NCBI RefSeq assembly: GCF_016680995.1
Contig: NZ_JAEQMG010000149.1
Span: 1-58,168, forward strand
Reading direction: 5' to 3'
DNA from: Ruminococcus difficilis
Lineage (GTDB): Bacteria > Bacillota_A > Clostridia > Oscillospirales > Acutalibacteraceae
DNA length: 58,168 nucleotides
Shown here in pieces: positions 8,309 to 16,662 of this stretch. The notes below the pieces were generated by a model. That model saw only the letters and a program-made list of their open reading frames with translations. It made no database searches and was not told the origin of the DNA. How positions within the stretch are numbered: position 1 is the stretch's first letter; every line of letters starts with the position of its first letter. The position numbers and the translations under genes were made by a program.

Positions 8309-8640
8309 GCGCTTTACCGCGTGAAAATATCGTTTTGTTTTTATGATACAACAGAGAGTTTTTTCACCGCAAAATTATGGTGTTTTTGACAGATTTACTA
8401 TTCAGAGATGATCAATCTTACCGTAGGGACGAGCATTGCTCGTCCGAGAATGACGGGCTCACCTTATTTCGAATAAGTATAGATAGAAAAATAACGTTTC
8501 TGCCAAGCGGATGGTCAATGACCATAGCGTAGCGTTACGGAAACATATATTTGCTTCGCTTTTGGTACGGATATATCGGAAAGGTTGCGGTACGTCGGAC
8601 ACGCGTGTCGGACGTACCCTACAAGATCTCTGTAACGCTT
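8309..8640. other. Intergenic stretch with degenerate palindromes, no gene seen
   Basis: This holds two short palindromic repeats: GGGACGAGCATTGCTCGTCC at about 8425-8446, and a GTACGTCGGACACGCGTGTC-type palindrome at about 8584-8620. A related CGGTACG...CGTACC palindrome occurs near 16577. No open frame here is credible. Confidence 0.6.
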
Positions 8641-8646
8641 CATATC

Positions 8647-8676
8647 AAAAAAGCGGCAGGGTCTCCCCTGCCGCTT
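8647..8676 (-). terminator. Terminator of the vor-ilvE operon
   Basis: A perfect 11-bp stem (8651-8661 with 8666-8676) with a 4-nt loop, followed on the minus strand by six T residues. It lies about 95 bp past the ilvE stop. Confidence 0.9.
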
Positions 8677-8720
8677 GATCAATGATGATTTGATTGAGAT
8701 TGGACGCGTGCGTCGTTTTA

Positions 8721-8769
8721 TATGGTTGAGATTGCAACACCCCGTAAACGGGGTTCGCAATGACAATCG
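8721..8769. repeat. Dispersed hairpin repeat, family B
   Basis: GGTTGAGATTGCAACACCCC, loop GTAAA, CGGGGTTCGCAATGACAATC. It lies directly after the ilvE stop codon and before the operon terminator. Confidence 0.75.
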
Positions 8770-8772
8770 ATA

Positions 8773-9837
8773 TCAAACCTCAACAATCCAGCCGAACTTA
8801 TCCTCAACCTCACCCCACTGGATGCCGGTGATGGAATCGTAGAGGTGCTGAGAGAGTTCGCCGATCTCGTTGTTGTTGATGATGTACTTGTGATCCTTAT
8901 AGCAAAGCTCGCCGATCGGAGAGATAACAGCTGCGGTGCCGCAGCCCCATGCCTCTTCCAGCGTGCCGTCGGTCATCGCCTGAGCGAGTTCTTCAACGGA
9001 GAGCAGACGCTCGGAAACCTCGATACCCTCGCTCTTCAAGAACTCAATGCAGCTCTTGCGGGTGATACCGGGCAGGATGGAACCGGTCAGCTTGGGCGTG
9101 ACGATCTCGCCGTTGATCTTGAACATGACGTTCATCGCGCCGACTTCCTCGATATACTTGCGCTCTACGCCGTCGAGCCACAGCACCTGAGAATAGCCCT
9201 GCTGCTCGGCGCGCTCGCCTGCACGGTTGGAAGCCGCGTAGTTACCGCCGCACTTCGCGTAGCCTGTACCGCCGCGTACCGCGCGGACGTCCTGATCCTC
9301 GATCATGATCTTGACGGGGTTCAGACCCTCCTTGTAGTAGGAGCCTACGGGAGATGCGATGATGATGAACTCCGCGTTGTGGACAGCATGAACGCCGAGG
9401 CTCTCGTCATTACCGAACATGAACGGACGCAAATACAGAGAAGTACCCTTATCGGAAGGCGTCCAATCCTGCTCTAAGCGGACGAATTCGACCAGCGCCT
9501 GCATCAGATCCTCTTCGGGCATCTGGGGCAGACAGAGACGCTCGGCACTGTTATTCATACGGCGGATGTTCTCGATCGGACGGAACATCTGCACCTTACC
9601 GTCGGCACGGCGATATGCCTTCAAGCCCTCAAAAATCTCGGAGCCGTAGTGCAGAACGGTAGAAGCCGGATGGATGGAAAGGTTCTCAAAGGGCACGATG
9701 CGCGGATTGTGCCAGCCCTCTTCGCTGTTCCATGTCCAGCGGAACATGTGATCGGTAAAGATCTGACCGAAACCGAGCGCGGAAGTATCGGTAGGCTTCG
9801 CCTTCGGATTCGGGTTTAATGTAACTTTGATATCCAT
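8773..9837 (-). CDS. ilvE: Branched-chain amino acid aminotransferase
   Basis: A 354-residue fold-type IV PLP enzyme of the long (eukaryote-like) BCAT type. It transfers an amino group from glutamate to the 2-oxo acids of Leu, Val and Ile in the cytosol. Visible motifs are LHYGSEIFEGLKAYR, YLRPFMFGND, the PLP-Lys region GYAKCGGNYAAS (Lys ~194), EEVGAMNVMF and the TGSILPGITRKS phosphate-binding region. The start at 9837 has AGGAGG 9 nt upstream; in-frame sequence further upstream is repeat-derived and was excluded. It is the last gene of the P-loop/vor run and is followed by a strong terminator. This places it as the final step of reductive amino acid synthesis from acyl-CoA. Confidence 0.97.
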   Translation of the reverse strand: MDIKVTLNPNPKAKPTDTSALGFGQIFTDHMFRWTWNSEEGWHNPRIVPFENLSIHPASTVLHYGSEIFEGLKAYRRADGKVQMFRPIENIRRMNNSAERLCLPQMPEEDLMQALVEFVRLEQDWTPSDKGTSLYLRPFMFGNDESLGVHAVHNAEFIIIASPVGSYYKEGLNPVKIMIEDQDVRAVRGGTGYAKCGGNYAASNRAGERAEQQGYSQVLWLDGVERKYIEEVGAMNVMFKINGEIVTPKLTGSILPGITRKSCIEFLKSEGIEVSERLLSVEELAQAMTDGTLEEAWGCGTAAVISPIGELCYKDHKYIINNNEIGELSQHLYDSITGIQWGEVEDKFGWIVEV

Positions 9838-9867
9838 GATGATTCCTCCTATACAATCTTCAATTAT

Positions 9868-10049
9868 CTTCAGGCCCCCTTTCCTAAGGTGCCCCCGTTG
9901 GGGGAATGTCCGAAGGACAAGGGGGGAGCCGTTTCCGGCGAGGAAGCTGTCTGCGTATGCAGACTGGGGGTTGCTCATTCAAACAAATGTAATATCGTGT
10001 TTACGACAACCCTCCGCCCTATCGGGCACCTCCCTTAGGAAAGGGAGGC
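9868..10049. repeat. Dispersed repeat, family A, long composite copy
   Basis: About 180 bp between ilvE and the VOR gamma gene. The left end is GGCCCCCTTTCCTAAGG with an inner GGGGGAATGTCCGAAGGACA block, and the right end is ACAACCCTCCGCCC...CACCTCCCTTAGGAAAGG. The same inner block recurs near 24640. Confidence 0.75.
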
Positions 10050-10051
10050 GA

Positions 10052-10587
10052 TTACTCAAACTCAGCGCCCATTTGGATCGCCTTGAAGTTGACGTCCTTC
10101 ATGTTGGCGCGCTTCGCGGAGATGACCTTGTCCAGAGCGGCACGGATGCCCTCCTCGGTATAGTCGCCGGTCTCCTTGAGGAGCTTGCCGACGATGATCA
10201 TGTTCGCGAGGTTGCCGAGCTTCTCATCGGAAGCCATGCGGGTCGCGGGGATGTAGAACACCTTGACGTCGTCACGCTCGACCTTGCGCTCGATCAGCGT
10301 AGAATCCGCGAAGATCATGCCGCCGGGCTTGACCTTGCTCTCGAATCTGTCCAGAGAGGGCAGGTTCATCGCGACGAGGATGTCGGGATTGCTGACGATC
10401 GGAGAGCCGACGGGCGTATCGGAAACGATGACGGAGCAGGACGCTGTACCGCCGCGCATCTCGGGACCGTAGGACGGCAGCCATGAAACTTGCTTGTCCT
10501 CGATCAGGCCCTTGTAGGCAATGAATTTGCCGGCGAAAAGGATACCCTGACCGCCGAAGCCGGAGAATAACATATTTTTAGCACTCA

Positions 10588-10588
<1 letters not shown>
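10052..10588 (-). CDS. 2-oxoacid:ferredoxin oxidoreductase (VOR type), gamma subunit
   Basis: 178 residues, the usual size of a free gamma subunit. The N-terminal GFGGQGILFAGK loop, WLPSYGPEMRGGTA and the later NMIIVGKLL segment are typical of the pyruvate/ketoacid ferredoxin oxidoreductase gamma domain. It works in a complex with the ferredoxin, alpha and beta subunits encoded just upstream. Its ATG touches the stop of the beta gene (1-nt overlap), so translation is coupled. The branched-chain assignment rests on context, since 2-oxoglutarate enzymes (KOR) share this gene order. Confidence 0.92.
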
Positions 10589-11345
<757 letters not shown>

Positions 11346-11346
<1 letters not shown>

Positions 11347-12410
11347 TACTTGATACCTCCGTTTACTTCTTTGATCGCGTTCAGCACCTGCTCGGGATCG
11401 GGGATCATACCGCCCGCGCGGTTGCACAGGGTCACGGGGCACTTACTCTCGGTGGCGAGCTGTACGTCCTCGATCATCTGACCCATGTTCAGCTCGACCG
11501 AGATGAACGCCTTCGCGTGCTCGGCAGCCTTCTTGAAGGGCGCCTTCGGGAACGGCCACAGAGTGATCGGACGGATCAGACCGACCTTGATGCCCTGCTT
11601 TCTGGCTTCATCGACCGCGTTCTTCGATACGCGCGCCGCGATACCGAACGCCGCGATCACGATGTCGGCGTCATCGACCTTGTATTCCTCATACATGGTC
11701 TCGTTCTCTTCGATGACCTTATAGCGGTCATAGCGCTTGAAATTGAGCTCCTCGAGTTCCTCGGGAACCAGAGAGAGGGAGTTGACGATATTGTGCTCAC
11801 GCTCCATCTTGGTGCCGGTGGTCGCCCACGGCTTTTCGGGAGCGGGCTTGACCTCGAGATCTTCGATGGAAACAGGCTCCATCATCTGACCCATGGTACC
11901 GTCGGCGAGGATCATGGCGGTCATGCGGTAGGTATCCGCCAGCTCAAAGCCCTTGACGGTCAGCTCCGCCATCTCCTGGACGGACGCGGGAGCGAGAACG
12001 ATCATGTGATAATCGCCGTGACCGCCGCCGCGGGTGGACTGGAAGTAGTCGGACTGGGAGGGCTGGATGCCGCCGAGTCCGGGACCGCCGCGCTGTACGT
12101 TGACGATCAGGGAGGGCAGGTCGGAGCCCGCTAAGTAGGATAAACCTTCACCCTTCAGCGATACGCCGGGAGAGGAAGAAGAAGTCATGACGCGTTTGCC
12201 CGCGGACGCCACGCCGTATACCATGTTGATCGCGGCGATCTCGGACTCAGCCTGCAGGAAGGTACCGCCGACCTTGGGCATGACCTTCGCCATGTAGGCA
12301 GCTATCTCGGTCTGAGGGGTGATCGGATAACCGAAGTAATGCATACAACCCGCCTTGATAGCGGCAGCAGCGATTGCTTCGTTACCTTTCATCAAAATCT
12401 TATCTGCCAT
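11346..12410 (-). CDS. vorB: 2-oxoacid:ferredoxin oxidoreductase (VOR type), alpha subunit
   Basis: 354 residues with the pyrimidine-binding-side features of the POR family: KGNEAIAAAAIKAG, the YPITPQTEI motif, AESEIAAINMVYGVASAG and TSSSSPGVSLKGEGLSYLAG. Length and motifs fit the proteins annotated as 3-methyl-2-oxobutanoate dehydrogenase subunit VorB. Substrates would be 2-oxoisovalerate, 2-oxoisocaproate and 3-methyl-2-oxovalerate. It sits between the ferredoxin and beta genes in the ferredoxin-alpha-beta-gamma order. KOR remains an alternative by homology alone, but ilvE downstream and the three branched-chain T-boxes nearby favour VOR. Confidence 0.9.
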
Positions 12411-12419
12411 TGTTTTTCA

Positions 12420-12626
12420 TCACCTTTCTACCTTGATAATACAATCGGGGCACATCATGTAGCAGGACGCGCAGCCGATACAGGCGTCCATATCGGTGCA
12501 CTCTGCGGGATGATGACCCTTCTTGTTGATTTTGTCTGTGGCGATCTGCAGGATCCCTTTGGGACAAGCGTCGACGCACAGTCCGCAACCCTTACAGTTG
12601 TCGGTCTTGAATGTTAGCTTTGCCAT
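12420..12626 (-). CDS. Ferredoxin-type delta subunit of the oxidoreductase (2x[4Fe-4S])
   Basis: 68 residues with two cluster motifs, CKGCGLCVDACP and CIGCASCYMMCP. It carries electrons between external ferredoxin and the TPP subunit. AAGGG lies 9 nt before the ATG at 12626; an ATG two codons earlier is too close to it. The gene is 9 bp from the alpha gene. The 5' side is a long dispersed repeat, so it may be transcribed from upstream or from its own promoter in the AT-rich 12640-12685 stretch. Confidence 0.93.
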   Translation of the reverse strand: MAKLTFKTDNCKGCGLCVDACPKGILQIATDKINKKGHHPAECTDMDACIGCASCYMMCPDCIIKVER

Positions 12627-12689
12627 ATACATTTTCCCTTCTTTATAATACTTTTATATAAATAATTAGATTATAGTGGGCAGATTATC

Positions 12690-12878
12690 AAGCCTCCCTT
12701 TGGTAAAGGGAGGTGGGGTTGTCGCAAGACAACCTCGGAGGGATTGTATCAATCGCCAATTATAATGGCAACCTTATAAAAATGGTTTCTCCCGCGACAC
12801 AGGTGTCTCGGTCGAACATTTATGCAATCCCTCACCCGCTGAACGCGGGAGCTCCCTTTCCCAAAGGGAGCCTATACC
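12690..12878. repeat. Dispersed repeat, family A, long copy with inverted ends
   Basis: About 190 bp. The left end AAGCCTCCCTTTGGTAAAGG and the right end GCTCCCTTTCCCAAAGGGAG are inverted relative to each other; internal blocks include CGGAGGGATTGTATCAATCG and GCAATCCCTCACCC. It forms the junction between the P-loop gene, whose stop codon lies in its edge, and the ferredoxin gene. Confidence 0.8.
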
Positions 12879-13534
12879 GGCTTCTTTTGCAGCTTCAAGC
12901 GGAATAATGGGCTGATTTTATCCTTGAGGTCATCATAAAGACGTTCCTCAACGGTGGTAAGCACCAGCGGCAGGCTTGTGAGCCTCGACAATTCCTCGGC
13001 GTACTTCACAGAGGAAAGAATATCATCCGCGGAGGTCTCGGTTGCTAAGTTGGAATTGTTGATGATGCCCGTGAACGGGATACCGCACGCCGCTTCGATC
13101 TCGCGCATGACCTCGATGGTGGACTCTGCGTCGGGCGTCAGGGGGCGGTATTTGTTGACGACCATCAGCATCTCATAGTCGTTTTCCGCTATGATCGCGT
13201 CACGCAGTCTGCCGAGCGCGTAGGCTCCCCTATCGTCGCCGCCGATATCCATGATCACGCTCAGGCTTTTGTCATCGGTGATCGAATACAGGTCGGCGGG
13301 CATGGAGGGCAGATCCACGTTGGAGGACGCGAAATCGGAGCAGATCAGGCGGATGCCCTTCTCTTTGAATTCATCCTCACTGTCCTTACTGCGGAAATAG
13401 GGATTGACGATATCAAGGTCGGCGATCGCGACATTGTCCCGCTTTTCGGCGAGGTCGAGCGCCATATTGACGGCGATATTGGTCTTTCCCGAACCGTAGT
13501 GACCGCATAATATAGTCAAACGTTTGTAGGTCAT
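12872..13534 (-). CDS. P-loop ATPase (MinD/ParA/CobB-like) associated with the VOR genes
   Basis: A 220-residue SIMIBI-class nucleotide-binding protein. It has a Walker A motif CGHYGSGKTN (10-19), a DLDIVNPYFRS segment, a DIGGDDRG Walker-B-like region and VVNKYRPLTPD. Similar proteins are found beside ferredoxin oxidoreductase genes in Clostridia, and a cofactor-loading or maturation role is a reasonable inference. The start at 13534 has GGAG 6 nt upstream and is preferred to an ATG four codons earlier. The last codons and the TAG stop lie at the edge of a dispersed repeat, so the C-terminus may have been trimmed or replaced. Confidence 0.85.
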   Translation of the reverse strand: MTYKRLTILCGHYGSGKTNIAVNMALDLAEKRDNVAIADLDIVNPYFRSKDSEDEFKEKGIRLICSDFASSNVDLPSMPADLYSITDDKSLSVIMDIGGDDRGAYALGRLRDAIIAENDYEMLMVVNKYRPLTPDAESTIEVMREIEAACGIPFTGIINNSNLATETSADDILSSVKYAEELSRLTSLPLVLTTVEERLYDDLKDKISPLFRLKLQKKPV

Positions 13535-13552
13535 TTTTATCTCCATTATGAT

Positions 13553-13694
13553 TGGTTAACGGTTAACGGAGAACGGTGAACGGAGAACGGTGAACGGTGA
13601 AGGTATCTCGCTTCGCTCAATCAATTCTATTAGGAATCAAAAACGCGAAGCGTTTCCCACAAACGTTAACCGTTAACCATTAACCGTTAACCAA
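13553..13694. repeat. Repeat, family C (GGTTAACGG / GGTGAACGG arrays)
   Basis: Tandem GGTTAACGG and GGTGAACGGAGAACGG units on the left and CCGTTAACCGTTAACC units on the right. They flank a core with TATCTCGCTTCGCTCAATCA and an ACGCGAAGCGTTTCCCACAA block. Two near-identical copies lie at 16029 and 18968. Confidence 0.8.
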
Positions 13695-13718
13695 ACGAAT
13701 ATACAATTATTTACCGAA

Positions 13719-16007
13719 TCACAGTAAATTTCGTTGAATCTTACCGCTGGTCGTCTTGGGCAGGCTGTCCTTGAAGACGACGATACGCGGATATTTATAC
13801 GGAGCGGTATGGGTCTTGACGTAGTCCTGGATCTCCTTCTTCAGCTCCTCGGTGCCCTCGGTACCCTTGACCAGCACGATAGAAGCCTTGACGACCTGTC
13901 CGCGGACGGGATCGGGCGCGGGAGATACGCCGCACTCAAGCACATACGGCAGCTCCATGATGACCGATTCGATCTCGAACGGTCCGATACGGTAGCCGGA
14001 GGACTTGATGACGTCATCCGCTCTGCCGACATACCAGAAGAAGCCGTCCTCATCACGCCAAGCGAGGTCGCCGGTGTGATAGTAGCCGTTGCGCCAGTTC
14101 TTGCGGGTGGAGTCGACGTCGTTGTAGTAGTACATCGCCAGACCGCAGGGCATTTTGTCGGCGATATTGATGCAGATCTCGCCGGGCTCACCGTCGGGAA
14201 CATCGTTGCCGTCCTTGTCGATCAGGTGGATGTCATAGATCGGAGAGGGCTTGCCCATCGAGCCGATCTTATGCGGCGCGCCGATCATGTTGCAGATGAT
14301 AACGGCGGTCTCGGTCTGACCGAAGCCCTCCATGATCTGTAAACCTGTCAGCTTCTCGAACTGGTTGTATACCTCGGGGTTGAGCGCCTCGCCCGCAGTG
14401 GTCATGCGCTTGACGGAGGAGAAATCGTATTTGCTGATATCCTCCTTGATCATCATGCGCAGCATGGTAGGAGGCGCGCAGAAGGTGGTGATGTGGTATT
14501 TGGCGAACATCGGCAGGATATCGTCGGCATGGAAGCGGTCGAAGTCATAGACGAACATCGGCGCTTCACACAGCCACTGTCCGTAGAGCTTGCCCCACGC
14601 CGCCTTTGCCCAACCGGTGTCGGAGATGGTGAAGTGCAGACCGTCGGGGTCGACGTTGTGCCAGAAATGCGCGGTCATAAAGTGACCGAGCGCCAGCTTA
14701 TAGCTATGCGCGGCGATCTTCGGATAACCGGAGGTACCCGAGGTGAAGTACATCAGCATGATGTCGTCGCCGCAGGGAGTGCTCTCCTTACGCTCGAAGT
14801 GAGAGGAGAACAGCTTATATTCTTCATCGAAATTGCGCCAGCCCTCGCGCACACCGTTGACCATGATGCGCTTTAACTGCGGATAATTCTCCATCGCCTT
14901 CTCGACCTCAGCGGCGGAGTAGCCGTCGCCGGTGCAGACGATCGCGGAAACGCCCGCCGCCTTGAAGCGGTATTCAAGGTCGTGAGCCTGGAGCTGGTTG
15001 GTCGCGGGGATCGCGATCGCGCCGAGCTTATGCAGACCGATGATCGCGAACCAGAACTGGTAATGACGTTTTAAGATCAGCATAACGCGGTCGCCCTTGC
15101 GGATGCCGAGCGATTTGAAATAGTTCGCGCACTGGCATGACGCGTGACGGATATCGGTAAAGGTGAAGCGATGCTCCGTTTTATCATTGGCGACATGGAT
15201 CATCGCGAGCTTATCGGGATCCTTATAGGAAATGGCGTCGATGACGTCGAAGCCGAAGTTGAATTTGTCCTCATTCTTGAAGGTGACCTTGGTGGGCGTA
15301 CCGTTCTCGTTGACCTCATAGTCGACGAACTTCTTCCAGACACGTTCCTTGGTATCGACGTTCTCTACCTTCGCGGCGGCGATCGCCTTGGTGGTGGTCA
15401 GCTCGGGAATCGGCTCACCCTTCGGGTTGAGGACGATGGCGTAGAAGATACAATCCTGCTCGCCGACTGCCATTTCACCATGAGGGGTGTTGGAATCGAA
15501 GTAGATGGTATCACCGGGGCCGAGGATCTCCTTATGCTCGCCGACCTGTACCATCAGCTGTCCCTCGATGACGATGTCGATCTCCTGACCGTCGTGGGTG
15601 GTCAGCTCCATCGGCTTTGACTGCGCCTCGGGATTGTACTTACTCTTGACATACAAGGGCTCGGCGATACGGTTCTGGAACGCATAGGCGAGGTTATAAT
15701 AGGTCATGCCGTGCGCCTGAGATACCTTCTGTCCTTGTCCGCAACGCGTCACGGTATAGGATTTCAGGTTCGGGGAGATACCCTCGATGATCTCGGTGAC
15801 GTTGACGTTCAGCGCCTGAGAGACGCGGTAGATGAACGCGAAGTTCAGATCCTGCTCGCCTGACTCACACGCGATATATTCATCCTCGGTGACGTCGGCG
15901 AACGCCGCCATTTCGGCGATCGTCTTGCCCTCAAGTTCGCGCAGCTCGCGAATTCGGGTCGCCATTTCTTTGATTTTCGTGTCCAAAGCTGTCGTGTTAT
16001 AATCCAT
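13719..16007 (-). CDS. HTH-cupin-acyl-CoA synthetase fusion under a Val T-box
   Basis: 762 residues in three parts. There is an XRE-type helix-turn-helix (~15-70, IRELRELEGKTIAEMAAFA), a cupin domain (~105-185, GQLMVQVGEHKEILGPGDTI then TPHGEMAV), and an AMP-forming acyl-CoA synthetase (~225-762). The synthetase has FTSGTSGYPK (~423), HFTISDTGWAKAAWGK, GFGQTETAV, YHTGDLAWRDEDGFFWYVGR and the end motif SGKIQRNL. The ligase half resembles medium-chain and branched-chain acyl-CoA synthetases. The start at 16007 has GAGG 6 nt upstream. A T-box with Val specifier precedes it, so I infer activation of isobutyrate to isobutyryl-CoA for valine synthesis. P-loop, vor and ilvE genes follow in the same direction with no strong terminator, so the Val T-box may drive the whole set. 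Confidence 0.9.
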   Translation of the reverse strand: MDYNTTALDTKIKEMATRIRELRELEGKTIAEMAAFADVTEDEYIACESGEQDLNFAFIYRVSQALNVNVTEIIEGISPNLKSYTVTRCGQGQKVSQAHGMTYYNLAYAFQNRIAEPLYVKSKYNPEAQSKPMELTTHDGQEIDIVIEGQLMVQVGEHKEILGPGDTIYFDSNTPHGEMAVGEQDCIFYAIVLNPKGEPIPELTTTKAIAAAKVENVDTKERVWKKFVDYEVNENGTPTKVTFKNEDKFNFGFDVIDAISYKDPDKLAMIHVANDKTEHRFTFTDIRHASCQCANYFKSLGIRKGDRVMLILKRHYQFWFAIIGLHKLGAIAIPATNQLQAHDLEYRFKAAGVSAIVCTGDGYSAAEVEKAMENYPQLKRIMVNGVREGWRNFDEEYKLFSSHFERKESTPCGDDIMLMYFTSGTSGYPKIAAHSYKLALGHFMTAHFWHNVDPDGLHFTISDTGWAKAAWGKLYGQWLCEAPMFVYDFDRFHADDILPMFAKYHITTFCAPPTMLRMMIKEDISKYDFSSVKRMTTAGEALNPEVYNQFEKLTGLQIMEGFGQTETAVIICNMIGAPHKIGSMGKPSPIYDIHLIDKDGNDVPDGEPGEICINIADKMPCGLAMYYYNDVDSTRKNWRNGYYHTGDLAWRDEDGFFWYVGRADDVIKSSGYRIGPFEIESVIMELPYVLECGVSPAPDPVRGQVVKASIVLVKGTEGTEELKKEIQDYVKTHTAPYKYPRIVVFKDSLPKTTSGKIQRNLL

Positions 16008-16028
16008 AACGCACCTCATTCTTGAATT

Positions 16029-16170
16029 CGGGAACGGAGCGGATCGGAGAACGGTGAACGGAGAACGGTGAACGGTGAAGGTATCTCGCTTCGCTCAAAC
16101 AATTCTATTAGGAATCAAAAATGCGAAGCATTTCCCACAACCGTTAACCGTTAACCGATAACCGTTAACC
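16029..16170. repeat. Repeat, family C, between the Val T-box and its gene
   Basis: Same core and GGTGAACGG / CCGTTAACC arms as the copy at 13553. It lies in the transcript between the T-box terminator T-run and the ribosome site of the synthetase. Confidence 0.8.
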
Positions 16171-16504
16171 AAAAATAGCGCCCATCCCAAAGTAATCACT
16201 TTGAGACGAGCGCATAACACCCGCGGTACCACTCAAATTGCAGGCTGATATCTCAGCACTGCCACTCTCAGGGTCTATACATCGGTTGAGATCACCACGG
16301 CACGATGTGCCTCGTGATGACAATCATCTATTAACCCCTATGCATTTACGCAGCAATCACGGAGGAGGTCTAATCATATCACAGGATACTTTCTTCTCCC
16401 CGGCTCAGAAGCTACAAACACGGAATCCATCATGGGAGCTTGCACCAACCGCTCTTTCTCTGGATGATGAGAGAACCGCGCCCTCTTCGTCATAGCCTTT
16501 AGCT
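16171..16504 (-). ncRNA. T-box leader, valine specifier (GTA)
   Basis: On the minus strand: Stem I start CCAGAGAAAGAGCGGTTGGT, specifier region TTT-GTA-GCTTCTGAGCCGGG (GTA = 16413-16415), antiterminator core GAGTGGTACCGCGGGTG (16216-16232). A terminator stem (16176-16213) then leads into T5 (16171-16175). The block immediately after the specifier is identical in the Ile leader, which makes the codon reading fairly secure. A family-B hairpin lies between Stem I and the antiterminator. Confidence 0.92.
16283..16325. repeat. Dispersed hairpin repeat, family B, inside the Val T-box
   Basis: GGTTGAGATCACCACGGCAC, loop, GTGCCTCGTGATGACAATC. The same variant is found in the Ile leader, as expected if leader and gene were duplicated together. 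Confidence 0.8.
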
Positions 16505-16510
16505 CGTCTA

Positions 16511-16539
16511 ATAATATCACATGATTCAATCTTTGTCAA
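16511..16539 (-). promoter_or_regulatory. Promoter of the Val T-box operon
   Basis: On the minus strand: TTGACA (16534-16539), a 17-bp spacer, TATTAT (16511-16516). The stretch from 16540 to the stop of the next gene at 16663 holds only a short CGGTACG...CGTACC palindrome (about 16577-16606). Confidence 0.88.
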
Positions 16540-16662
16540 CAATTAAATTGTAAAACGACATTTGTCGGAAACCTCTCGGTACGCCGCAAGCGCCGTACCC
16601 TACAGAAAACGAATCATCTGCTTCGCAATGAGGTGTCGCTTTTATCCTTCATTCTTCACCAA

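Noticed and set aside
8515..8766. An 83-codon minus-strand frame in the intergenic region after ilvE
   Set aside because: It runs through the family-B repeat, the terminator hairpin and degenerate palindromes; no ribosome site.
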